Shown here in pieces: positions 32,348-42,361 of a stretch of DNA of 64,000 nt. The notes beneath the pieces were generated by a model. The model was not told where the DNA came from, did no database searches, and was given only the letters and a program-made list of their open reading frames with translations. How positions within the stretch are numbered: position 1 is the first letter of the stretch; the number at the start of each line of letters is the position of its first letter. Position numbers and translations under genes: made by a program. This DNA comes from Lamellibrachia satsuma (taxonomy: Eukaryota > Annelida > Polychaeta > Sabellida > Siboglinidae). The stretch covers positions 5,328,911-5,392,910 of the forward strand of contig BSQZ01000028.1 of NCBI GenBank assembly GCA_033239005.1, given 5' to 3'.

Positions 32348-33004
32348 ATATGTTATGGTTTATTTTCTAAAAAAAAAAATATTTTTATTATGTAAAAGCC
32401 ACAGAATAGTTGTAGTTAGCACATCATGCTTGGCAGAAGTGTGTGCTGGAAATGCTGACTAGAAAATGTTCTGCCTAAACCTCTACCTTAGGAAATGAAT
32501 GTGAATATAAAGTGCTGTTTTAGTTTTGTATGTGGCCAATCGGCCATCAACGAAAATTCGAGCAGCCTTCTGTTGTACCCAGGTGATAATTGCATGTCAC
32601 AAGGCTATTGGGATTAGGACATATAACTACCCGTCCCCGGTCTCTAAATAGATTCTCTGTGGCAGCAACATGGGAACAGGTTACCAGAAATTGCCATATC
32701 TTACTGTGAATATAATGTTATAATCTATTTTAAGTTTGTGTTTAATGTCTTGTTATATATATATCACGCATCTGTTTCACCCGTATAGTATCATAATATT
32801 TGTTATTTTCATAGTCTAATAATTGTATTTTTATTCTAGTTATTCATATTTTACTCTGTATTTATTGATCCAGTTTTATATTATTTCTTATTTGAATGTA
32901 ACTGTGAATGATTATTTTATATAGTTTAACTACTTTTATTTTATTGTTTCTCTACATGCTTTTGTGTTTGTCTAGTTCAGTTTTTAGCTCTGTCTTAGCA
33001 AATG
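32348..33004. other. FCHSD intron 3, nothing recognised
   Basis: AT-rich. CCAATCGGCCATCAACGAAA (about 32536) and TATATATATATCACGCATC (about 32755) are the only notable strings. Confidence 0.5.
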
Positions 33005-33440
33005 TTAACAAGATTTAGCAAGATTTAACAAGATTGCCATCCAAGGCAAAGGCCCAGATGGCAAGTGGACAAGGAAGCCATCCAAGGCAAAGGCCCAGAT
33101 GGCAAGTGGACAAGGAAGCCATCCAAGGCAAAGGCCCAGATGGCAAGTGGACAAGGAAGCCATTCGCTTATCGAGAGTCCAACAATTTTTAATCTGTTTG
33201 TAACCCGCCCTCCTGAGATGTGTCAACCTTGTTTTTAAACATATTCTTGCTGCTAGCAGTTACACAACCTGTAAATAATTTGTTCCTTTCAATGATTATC
33301 CTCTGCGTGAAAGAGTACTTCCTGATATCCAATCTACAGTGAACCTTTACTAATGTTACCTCATGTCCTCTAGTTCTATTATCTTTCTTGAGTGAGAAAA
33401 AATATTGCTATCAATATTTTCATACCCATTCAGTATAGAT
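33005..33440 (-). mobile_element. 5'-truncated CR1 copy with 41-bp triplication at its 3' end
   Basis: Clear - strand match to the 3' end of the CR1 at 14033 onwards, including CATGTCCTCTAGTTCT, TTCTTGAGTGAGAAA and ATTTTCATACCCATTCA (the C-terminal KILNGYENI codons). The terminal repeats AACAAGATTT, AGCAAGATTT and AACAAGATTG lie at 33007-33035. The 41-bp block containing GGCCCAGATGGCAAGTGGAC occurs exactly three times at 33036-33158 but once in the long copy. Confidence 0.9.
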
Positions 33441-34564
33441 CTCCTCATAACTGCCTTGTATCTAGGGTTGTTAAACCACATTCATTGTTAGTGTTTATTA
33501 GTCATGTATAGTCTTTCGTATGAGATTCTAATTCTTAATAGCTGAACTACGTTTTACTCTGGATGTTAGTGTATAAATAAAGTTTTTTTTTAGTAATAAT
33601 AAAATGGTATATTGTGTGTTTGATAGGATTATTCCTGTAGGATTTTGCAGTGCACAAGTTATCGATGCACGTACACCGAATTATCGATGGACGTACACCA
33701 GGTTATTGGCGAACATGTTCTTGCGCGCCAACCAATCTACATCAATTCCTGCATCAATTTGTGGCTGCAGAATCTGTATATCTGCTGGATTAGATTTGCA
33801 TCGGTTTGATTTGACCAGTTCGGCCATTTATCTTTGCATGAATTAACCGCTTAGGTCGGACGTATGAAATATTGATCAGTTGGCCAAAGACCCAGTCACG
33901 ATATCTGTGGCTTGGTGTACATAGATTTCTTGACGACGCTCGTAGAATTTTCCTGTGAAAGTAGTGTTGCTAATAAGCAGTAATTGTGGATAATTGCCAA
34001 ATGAACTGTGGTCATGTTGCTTGGTCATCACGACACACTACATATGCGCATGCTTTGTACGGAGCGTAACTCGATCAAGCCCCCCCACAATAGGTCCCAG
34101 CGTGGTGATGCCATTTATCGGTGGCTAGTCGAGTGGAAAGGTGCAGCCCTTGTGAAGCCAGGCATTGATTCTTTTCTTCAGGCATGTTGATGTGCACACT
34201 TGTTTTTATGTCCCAGTCGATCAATAGCTCTTCCTTAAGATGAGCGGTGTCATTAGGCAGTGCCGCTTGAATGTCCCTGGCCAAGATTGATGTGGCACAA
34301 CCACTCGGTACCACTTGGTATTGTTCCATGTAACTTCCTACATGTACATGGAACGGCTGGGTGATTTAGTCATTTAAGTGTCATTTTCCATGATAATTTG
34401 CTAGTGTAACTTGATGGTATCTAGTCGCTGTTTACACATTTTTTACGGGTAATTGTGTAACAACTAGAATGCTGGTTAATTTGACAGTAGGCCTATAAAT
34501 GCACCAAGTTGTTGGTAATTTGGCCAATAAATTGCAGGGCACCTGGATTGCACCTGGATTGCAA
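33441..34564. other. FCHSD intron 3, nothing recognised
   Basis: Contains a short duplication TTATCGATGCACGTACACC / TTATCGATGGACGTACACC (about 33659-33700) and open frames with no domains. Confidence 0.5.
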
Positions 34565-34718
34565 CAAGTGGCGTATTTAGGATCTTGGCTGGGGGCAAGC
34601 TTAGTCACCCGATATTTTTTTGTGCTATAGGTAGTGGTGCAACAAGCTATTCATGGAAAAATTCATATCCCGAAGCTAAAGGGGGCATAGCCTAATGCCC
34701 CCCCTGAATATGCCATTG
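34565..34718. mobile_element. Small TIR MITE (candidate)
   Basis: The left end CAAGTGGCGTATTTAGGA and right end (inverted) CAATGGCATATTCAGGGG are imperfect terminal inverted repeats, with a G-run next to each. The flanks ATTGCA / GTTGCA hint at a decayed target duplication. At 154 bp it has no coding capacity. hAT-like by appearance only. Confidence 0.45.
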
Positions 34719-34969
34719 GTTGCAGCAGAGCAGGTAGTAGTAGGAAAGGGAAGTGTAGTTATAACTATGTTTCATTTTTTATTATACATTATTTATTTTA
34801 GGACTGTTTAAAAAATTCATGGACTATATTTTGCATGGTATGTAAAGTGCCTGAGAGCAATCTTGATTGTTCTGGCACTATATAAATAATAATACCCGTT
34901 AATAAATGTTCGGTTGTCCCTCGTTCTGATACTGACTTTTGCACGTCCCTGTTCACAATTATGCTTTAA
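34719..34969. other. Spacer with a short retroposon-tail-like block
   Basis: GGCACTATATAAATAATAATAC at about 34877 resembles GGCGCTATATAAATATTG at about 45639, a common invertebrate SINE/LINE 3' end. No gene. Confidence 0.4.
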
Positions 34970-35070
34970 TCATTCTGGTTTTTGCGCCTCTGAGATCAGG
35001 TTCCTGAGGATATAGGCGCCATAGAAGTTAATTATCATTATAAATACTTCTATTATTATTATTTCTCTGA
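34970..35070 (+). mobile_element. LINE tail (second family), copy B
   Basis: TTTTTGCGCCTCTGAGATCA, then GGTTCCTGAGGATATAGGCG, then CCATAGAAG, then an ATT-rich tail, matching the 3' ends at 23640, 54147 and 60589. Confidence 0.6.
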
Positions 35071-35849
35071 ATTCCCAAATCCAGCATGGTTTTAGATAGG
35101 GAAAGGTTTACTTTGCTGTCTGACCTTGTTCCTTCAGAATCCTCGGATACTCGAATCCTGATATCTGTCAAACATCAGAACGTTGAGCCACCGTTCAATT
35201 TCCCGTCGGTGCAACTTAAACCCTCGGAATCCCGGCCTAGATATCCCTAGCATCAGAATGAGACAATGAGACACATCCGATAGGCTCAGCTTATCCTTAT
35301 TTTGCCTACATTTGCATTTCTCCAAATTCCTGTATCTGTCAGTAGCTCTGGAAATACAGACATTGAGACTGTCTGATTATCGGAAAGATAAACCTATTAT
35401 TAGAAGATCCCCATATCTGCAAGTAACATCTTATCATTGATGTTGCCATTATTATCATCCATCATCATCAAAACATGTGCATCAGTTCCATATAATACAC
35501 AGGTGTGCATCTACGTATTTACCTTTTCTTGCTTCCATCCTTACCAGACTGTAATTGCCATGCAGGCTGTACTTTGTTTCAAGTGGGGAATATACAGAGC
35601 TAGCATTTAACTTGCAAACAAAGCAATGTTTACTGATAAACATGCAGACAGTAATTACCTTGAGGCTAATTCACACCTAAGACCTTGTTGAACCTCAGTT
35701 AGTTCTGATTTACCTGTGCCAGTTATTACCTGTCCACCTGTACTTTGTTACCTGAGGAAGCAGTCACAATGCATCAAAGTGTCTTAATCTCAGTGGTCAG
35801 TCACACAGCTGTGCTTGTTGTCGAACTAAATAAACAAATGAAGTAAATT
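35071..35849. other. FCHSD intron 3, nothing firmly recognised
   Basis: TCAGAATCCTCGGATACTCG (about 35135) and CCCTCGGAATCCC (about 35221) look like parts of a TIR element, but matching ends could not be paired. No gene. Confidence 0.45.
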
Positions 35850-36030
35850 ATCTACTTTTGGAAGAGACACTAAAAGCTGTTGGTCCCTTCTACCTGGTGT
35901 CTGTGACAGGGGAAGTAAAAGATCCCATACGGGGTAAATGTGTAACCTGTCATGGACTAACCAACTCAGAAACAGGGCTAAATATGCTCACAAAAAGCAC
36001 AGCCTCTAAATAGAAGAAGAAGATTGTATA
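35850..36030 (+). mobile_element. SINE-like fragment
   Basis: TTTTGGAAGAGACACTAAAA, then GCTGTTGGTCCCTTCTACC, matches the body of the SINE at 36680-37015 when that copy is read on its - strand (TTTTGGAAGAGACAATAAAT, then GTTGGTCCCTTG). It ends CCTCTAAATAGAAGAAGAAG. Confidence 0.5.
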
Positions 36031-36503
36031 AACGCTATCAGTACTTGAATATGTTAAAAAATAAAATTGACAAATATCGCATAAGGGTAGGCTACACATG
36101 GAGAAATATTGTTTAGACTTCCTTGGCTTGCATTGTTCACTTTTGTTTTAGAATGCAATCTCACTAAATCTTGTTAGATACGTGTTTTACTGTTTCTCTT
36201 GAAGTTGTTAGAAATTGGAAAATGTTTAATATTGAAGTTTGAATTTGTGTGTAATGATTATAGTAAGTGATTACATTTTTTTACCATTATAATCGATTAC
36301 AGAGCATAGACAATCGTGAGTAAGTTTTGTTGCACAGCCTGATTTTGACATGTCAGTCATTGATATAATCTGTTGAAAACATGTTAATTCTGATATCAGT
36401 CGTGACACACATGGATTGACACATATAGGTAGACAGTCATGCTGGAATAGATAAACAAACCTGGCAAACAGATAGGAAGAGAGAGGAAACAAGAACTGCC
36501 GTC
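36031..36503. other. FCHSD intron 3, nothing recognised
   Basis: AT-rich DNA without identifiable repeats or coding potential. Confidence 0.5.
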
Positions 36504-36679
36504 CACCCTAGATGATAGGTAAAGGTAAAGGTAAAGTCATCTCCAGGCATTACGCCTTAGGAAGCCATGAAGGCTTATATGGCCAGTGCTTAAACCTGGT
36601 TTCTGTAGTGCGAAGCAACTTAGAGTGCAATTATACTGACCCTCCTGGGCGGGACACTAGTCCATCACCCTAGATGATA
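36504..36679 (-). mobile_element. 5'-truncated tRNA-derived SINE (family of 44878) with perfect 14-bp TSD
   Basis: Positions 36518-36665 are the reverse complement of the 3' half of the SINE at 44878-45205, including AGGCATTACGCCTTAGGAAG and TAAACCTGGTTTCTGTAGTG. The tail is (AGGTAAA)n. CACCCTAGATGATA flanks it exactly on both sides (36504-36517 and 36666-36679), a target-site duplication typical of L1-type retroposition. Confidence 0.88.
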
Positions 36680-37015
36680 ACAACAATAATAATGTCTTAT
36701 AAGTTATATAGCACTGGTATCTGCCTAGACAAGGCACTCACGGTGCTTATGCCATTATCTCAGCTAGTTTTGCAGTAGCTAATGCTGTGACTAGGAGGTT
36801 ATATAGATCAAGACCATTGGTTCTGTGAGTCCATAACAGTTTTTTTACAAGGGACCAACATTTATTGTCTCTTCCAAAAGACACAGGCAAAGTGGGTGAA
36901 TAATGTTGCCCAAGTTTCAATATGGCAGTATATATGGAATCAAGTTCCAGTCCTCTTGATGGACAGTGCAGTACGGCCAGTACCTTAACCTCTGAGCTAC
37001 CACACCCGGTCGCCC
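36680..37015 (-). mobile_element. tRNA-derived SINE, second family
   Basis: On the - strand a pol III box A-like TGGTAGCTCAGAGG (36989-37002) and box B-like GGAACTTGATTCC (36936-36948) head a ~330-bp unit. It ends GTGCTATATAACTTATAAGA, then CATTATTATTGTT. Part of its body recurs at 35850-36030. Confidence 0.7.
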
Positions 37016-37504
37016 CAGATACAAGAGGCTGGGAATTTTCCTTAAAAGAACCTGTTCAAGAATAAATCTTGCTACCATGGACTATGGACTCAGCGGGTTG
37101 GTTGTTTTTACGAAAGAAAACTTCCTGTGACCTCAAGTATGCTTTTTTGGCACAACTACAAGTGACACATTAATTTGGGTTGTGCAGCTATAAATACATG
37201 TTTCTGAACAATGTGTTTGTTTCATTTGTACACAATGTAACAGTATAAGCAGTGGTACTGGTACACCATTAATCCAACAACATGTTAGAATGTACAGGTG
37301 TATATGATACTTGCTTCCACAGGACTGAGTATTTTTTAGAAAACTTGTTTCATTTTGCCTCTGTGGAGGTCATAGGTCACACATCTTACTGTGGAGGTCG
37401 TAGGTCATACATCTTACTGTACAAGATTTGTAAACCATGCAGTTTTGACGATGATATTAATTTATCGTTTTGCTCATGACTTTGTCATCCAAAATAGTAG
37501 GATA
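37016..37504. other. FCHSD intron 3, short duplication only
   Basis: GTGGAGGTCATAGGTCACACATCTTACT is followed by a near-identical copy (about 37362-37418). No gene. Confidence 0.5.
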
Positions 37505-37690
37505 CTTTAAACCGGGGGTTCTTAGCCGGTGGTCCATGGATGGCTTCGGGGATCCATGAACTGGGGGAAAAAATTTATTATTTCATTGAGCTCCTTCCTG
37601 TTTAAGTGCATTTTTCTGGGGGTCTATACTTTCTTTAGATTCTCAAAGGTGTCCATGACCAAAAAATTATTAAGAAACACTGCTTTAAAC
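37505..37690. mobile_element. hAT-like MITE, 170 bp, perfect 8-bp TSD
   Basis: CTTTAAAC occurs immediately on each side (37505-37512 and 37683-37690). The element begins CGGGGGTTCTTAGCC and its inverted right end is CAGTGTTTCTTAATAA, matching the C(A/G)GxGGTTCTTA terminal type of hAT elements. Internally GGTCCATGG pairs with CCATGACC. No coding capacity. Confidence 0.85.
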
Positions 37691-38417
37691 ATAGTTTACT
37701 ATGTCATTAAAAGATAATGTAAACTGTTGTATTTTTATGCAGATAAGAGCATATATTTCAAAACTTTTCAATATGTTACCAGAAAATAATCCCAATAAAT
37801 TTTTTGCTAACACAAGATTTTTTATTTAGGGTCAAATATCCCCGTTGCAAAATGAAATATATATTTTTTAATTGGCCCAAATTTTATTAAGTGGCCCACA
37901 TATGTGCATTAACGAAAATAACAACATCGTACTTTGGCCCAGAAAAACAACAATTTCTTGGAAGTCGGAGAAACGGGTAAATATTGACATCAGAGTCAGG
38001 CAGAATATTCCATTTCAATTCTCCTTTTCATTATTGGAAACACCCAGTGTTTACTCAGAGGATAGCTCCGGTGTTTGACGTAGATTTGTGATGGAAAATC
38101 AATGTTTCTTGCGTGTTTTGTTACTGTGGATTTCACTTGTCACAGTTGATTAATGTGGATCCATCGGCAAACTCCAATGTTGTCCATCGCTTCAGTGCTC
38201 TTCAGTGTTCTTCAGTGCTCTTCAGTGGTCTTCAGACTCTCTTCTCGATTGATTTAGCTCATGATCAGTTGGGTTCGCTGATGTTCAAATTTGTAATGTG
38301 TGAATAGTTCCAGTAATAATGTAGTCTGTTTAATACAAGAGTTCATACTTTTGCTAAAATCATAAAAAAAATTGACTTTGATAGTTAGACCTGGTTACTT
38401 GTGAATGAGTGAACACT
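37691..38417. other. FCHSD intron 3, nothing but an 11-bp repeat
   Basis: TTCAGTGCTC-type 11-bp units (four to five copies) lie at about 38191-38236. AT-rich otherwise. Confidence 0.55.
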
Positions 38418-38880
38418 CTAGTATGTAGAACTTGTGTATACTGTAGTATGTAGAACTTGTGTATACTGTAGTATGTAGAACTTGTGTATACTGTAGTATG
38501 TAGAACTTGTGTATACTGTAGTATGTAGAACTTGTGTATACTGTAGTATGTAGAACTTGTGTATACTGTAGTATGTAGAACTTGTGTATACTGTAGTATG
38601 TAGAACTTGTGTATACTGTAGTATGTAGAACTTGTGTATACTGTAGTATGTAGAACTTGTGTATACTGTAGTATGTAGAACTTGTGTATTCTGTAGTATG
38701 TAGAACTTGTGTATACTGTAGTATGTAGAACTTGTGTATACTGTGGTATGTAGAACTTGTGTATACTGTAGTATGTAGAACTTGTGTATACTATAGTATG
38801 TAGAACTTGTGTATACTGTAGTATGTAGAACTTGTGTATACTGTAGTATGTAGAACTTGTGTATTCTGTAGTATGTAGAA
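38418..38880. repeat. 25-bp minisatellite, about 18 copies
   Basis: Units of GTAGTATGTAGAACTTGTGT plus ATACT, highly uniform, with rare ATTCT and GTGGTATG variants. The left edge starts inside CACTCTAGTATG. Confidence 0.96.
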
Positions 38881-39058
38881 CCGGACAACCTTTTTTCCCG
38901 CTGTATTTTCACCAGATCCAGCCAAAAATAACTGAATTGTTTGTTCAATGATTTCACCATAACTAAATAACAGATTTGTACAAACGAGCTGTCGTAATGG
39001 ATTCTAGATAGGTTTGATTTTGTGTGAAATGAGGCAAGCGAACAAACCGAATTGAGGA

Positions 39059-39388
39059 CTTCTAATCAGGGTTGAAAAAAATCATTATTTTAAAAAAAAT
39101 AAAAAAAATCGGATTTTAAAAATTTAAATCTGATTTTTTTGTTTTTTATTTATACAGCTACACAAGTGTACACACTTTGTGCTTTTGTATTAAAAAACGC
39201 ACAAAACTTTGTTGATATCGATGCTTGTAAACAATTATTTGTGTTAAATTCATATAAATCAGCGATAAAAAACGGAAGTAAAAAAAAATAAAAAATCATC
39301 AATCAATGATTTTTTGGAGCGATTTAAATCATGATTTAAATCAATGATTTAAATCAAATGATTTAAATCAAACAACCCTGCTTCTAAT
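39059..39388. mobile_element. hAT-like MITE, 314 bp, perfect 8-bp TSD
   Basis: CTTCTAAT flanks the element on both sides (39059-39066 and 39381-39388). The ends are CAGGGTTGAAAAAAATC and (inverted) CAGGGTTGTTTGATTTAAAT. The right third contains several palindromic GATTTAAATC blocks. AT-rich and non-coding. Confidence 0.87.
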
Positions 39389-39810
39389 ATTTTACCTCTT
39401 TGTCAGACAGTTGTTTAATTGACATGAAACTTAGAGTGAACATAGTCTTTTCAGAATGTGGCCTGTGGTTTTATCGATGCCATCTAGGTAAGCTTTGGTT
39501 GTGTGATTGACTATATTCACTCCAGGCATGTAATCTCTCCATTGATCTATGCAGGCAATCTACCATATGCTGTTGGAGTGGCTAGGTATGTTGTGTGCAC
39601 TGCACTGGCTCAGCTCTGCTTTATTCAGGGTGACAGGTTTCCCTGAAAAGACTACTTTACAAATAGATAGCTATTAATGGTTGTATTGTTACAAGATTGG
39701 GGGATAAAAGAGAAATTCAGAAATGGAATGTTAAACACATATCTGCAGTCTTACATTACAATACACACAAGAGCAACTGTCGGTTTGCATTTTGGTAATC
39801 TTTTGAAGGA
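39389..39810. other. FCHSD intron 3, nothing recognised
   Basis: No gene or repeat identified before the 40-bp array. Confidence 0.5.
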
Positions 39811-40132
39811 AACAATACCTACACCCATACAGTGCCCTCTTATAAGGCCCAACAATACCTACACCCATACAATGCCCTCTTATAAGGCCCAACAATACCT
39901 ACACCCATACAGTGCCCTCTTATAAGGCCCAACAATACCTACACCCATTCAGTGCCCTCTTATAAGGCCCAACAATACCTACACCCATACAGTGCCCTCT
40001 TATAAGGCCCAACAATACCTACACCCATTCAGTGCCCTCTTATAAGGCCCAACAATACCTACACCCATACAGTGCCCTCTTATAAGGCCCAACAATACCT
40101 ACACCCATACAGTGCCCTCTTATAAGGCCCAA
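39811..40132. repeat. 40-bp minisatellite, 8 copies
   Basis: Unit contains CAATACCTACACCCATACAG and TGCCCTCTTATAAGGCCCAA; some units read CATTCAG. The second half holds the palindromic core CTTATAAG. Almost exactly eight copies with no indels. Confidence 0.96.
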
Positions 40133-40730
40133 GCTAACTGACAAACTGATCACTTCACTTTGCTTTCTCTTCTTCAATCTTTATTTCCAGTAAATTCATA
40201 TTTCCGTTAGTCTTTGTTTATGATAGTTTCATGAAATCCATGTTACTGTTTTAGCCAATCTTTCGATCTATGTTAGTTTTGTAGAATGGTTGCATTCTGT
40301 CCTTCCAAGAATAATTTATTCATAATTTGATGTATAACTAGGTCAGATATATCTTAAATGCTCTCCTGTGAAAGCCAGAAATGTGAAACAAATGTCAGAC
40401 AGAAGAAATATATGCATAAAACACGGGCAATATGACATCTGTCAAGGTTATAGTGTAAGTTGTAACTGTAAACGTGAGTGGTTATGTATTCAGGTGTCAG
40501 AAACGAATAAAAGTATGATTAATGAAGAAGATGTAGTATTGTTTATGTTGGCAGTGGGCCACAATTATATTAAATGTTTAGTTATGTTACACGTATATTC
40601 CAACATAATTTTAACTATGAATTGCAGCATAAAGACTTAGCAGTGCACTTTTACAGTTTGTATTTCAGATGGACTTATAAAATGTTCTTTGCCAGGTGTG
40701 GTTTTTATGTATACAGTTGAATTGTACAGA
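40133..40730. other. FCHSD intron 3, nothing recognised
   Basis: An open frame of 90 codons (40368-40640) has ordinary residue composition but no recognisable motif and no splice or neighbour support, so it is not called. Confidence 0.5.
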
Positions 40731-41251
40731 AATCTACCTGAGTATTCAGTATATTCACTGACCCCTTTAAAGGATCCAATCTACCTGAGCATTCAGTATA
40801 TTCACTTACCCCTTTAAAGGATCCAATCTACCGGAGTATTCAGTATATTCACTGACCCCTTTAAAGGATCCAATCTACCTGAGTATTCAGTATATTCACT
40901 TACCCCTTTAAAGGATCCAATCTACCTGAGCATTCAGTATATTCACTTACCCCTTTAAAGGATCCAATCTACCTGAGCATTCAGTATATTCACTGACCCC
41001 TTTAAAGGATCCAATCTACCTGAGTATTCAGTATATTCACTTACCCCTTTAAAGGATCCAATCTACCTGAGCATTCAGTATATTCACTTACCCCTTTAAA
41101 GGATCCAATCTACCGGAGTATTCAGTATATTCACTGACCCCTTTAAAGGATCCAATCTACCTGAGTATTCAGTATATTCACTTACCCCTTTAAAGGATCC
41201 AATCTACCTGAGTATTCAGTATATTCACTTACCCTTTAAAGGATCCAATCT
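40731..41251. repeat. 47-bp minisatellite, about 11 copies
   Basis: Unit contains AATCTACCTGAGTATTCAGT, then ATATTCACTTACCCCTTTAA, then AGGATCC. Two alternating positions (GAG/CGG with TAT/CAT; TTA/TGA) define variants. A six-unit block appears to be copied again: the order GAGCAT, CGGAGT, GAGTAT occurs twice. Confidence 0.95.
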
Positions 41252-42361
41252 GCTCACATGAGTAAATGTGGCTGGTGTGTTTGGAGAGCCACTCTTGTTC
41301 TTTCTACCCATGTGATGGAATAATATAAAATCTAGTGCAATATGTCACCATCAAGGTCATTGCGTAATGAAACATTCCAGTTTAAACATGTGTAGATGTT
41401 GATAATGATCCGTGTATCATAATTCAGAAATGTTAAGGGACTATCTCAGATGATATGTAATGTTTCAGAATGTTGAGCATTGTTTCTTCATGGTTAACCC
41501 ACTTGACAAACAATTGAAACAGTGTTCATATGATTTACTTTAAGTATCCTTCTTGGTTTCAAAATTATAAATTGATAGATCTTCTTATGTAGTGGTATGG
41601 GAAAAGCTTGAAAATCAGCAGCACGTTTTGAAGAAGTTATTGGGTAATTAACATGGGACGTTACCATAAATGTGCAAAGTAACTGTATTGTAACATTTGG
41701 TTAAAATAAACAACTGTTTGTAATGGATACAATTTGAAGTCCTGACATATTTTCCAGTTCCTGCTACAGCAGAGGGTTCACAGTGTCATAACTGATCATT
41801 TGTCCATATACAGGAGTGTCTTCTCTATGAATATTGTAGTATGTGGAGTTGTGTCCGGCTCACCCTACCAGACTATAACATAGTACTTACAGTCTGCCCA
41901 TCCTTCCCCTGTCTGTCAGGTTAACACAGGCCACTTGAAACAACATACCTCACATTGTTGACATAGCTGTGGTCCCTTTTTACTCTCACTGCTGTTTCAG
42001 TGCTTGCCATGTCAAGAAACAGCCTCATTACGATCTCATGGAACTGTTACATGGGAACTGTGTCAGTGTCCGCGGCAATGTCCGCATCAGTGTCTTCATC
42101 CGTGTCAGTGTGTGCATCAGTGTCCATGCATGTCAGTGTCAGAGTCACCACATGGATGCTATGTGATGCAATTCGTAATAGTTTATCTAAATCCCACAAT
42201 ATAAAAAATACTGACACTGACATAATAATCAGTATCAGTATAATAAGTGGTGGGGTGCCCGCCAGGGGTGGACAGGGTGAATACCCTTTTTTAACACTAA
42301 CTTCAGTTTGGTGCATCTTGAGGGGTGTATCAACTTTTCCCCTTGAAGTTAGAAGGGGACA
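41252..42361. other. FCHSD intron 3 with loose GTGTCA repeats
   Basis: At about 42058-42152 GTGTCAGTGTC/GCATCAGTGTC-type hexamer-based imperfect repeats make several open frames at once. No gene is recognised. Confidence 0.55.

Noticed and set aside
35097..35400. Possible pogo-like TIR element (CAGAATCCTCGGATACTCG)
   Set aside because: No matching inverted end or target duplication could be paired by eye.
38418..38960. 180-codon - strand ORF with HTTVYTSSTYYSIHKFYILQ-type repeats
   Set aside because: Frame cycling through the 25-bp array.
40368..40640. 90-codon ORF
   Set aside because: AT-rich, no motif, no splice or homology support.
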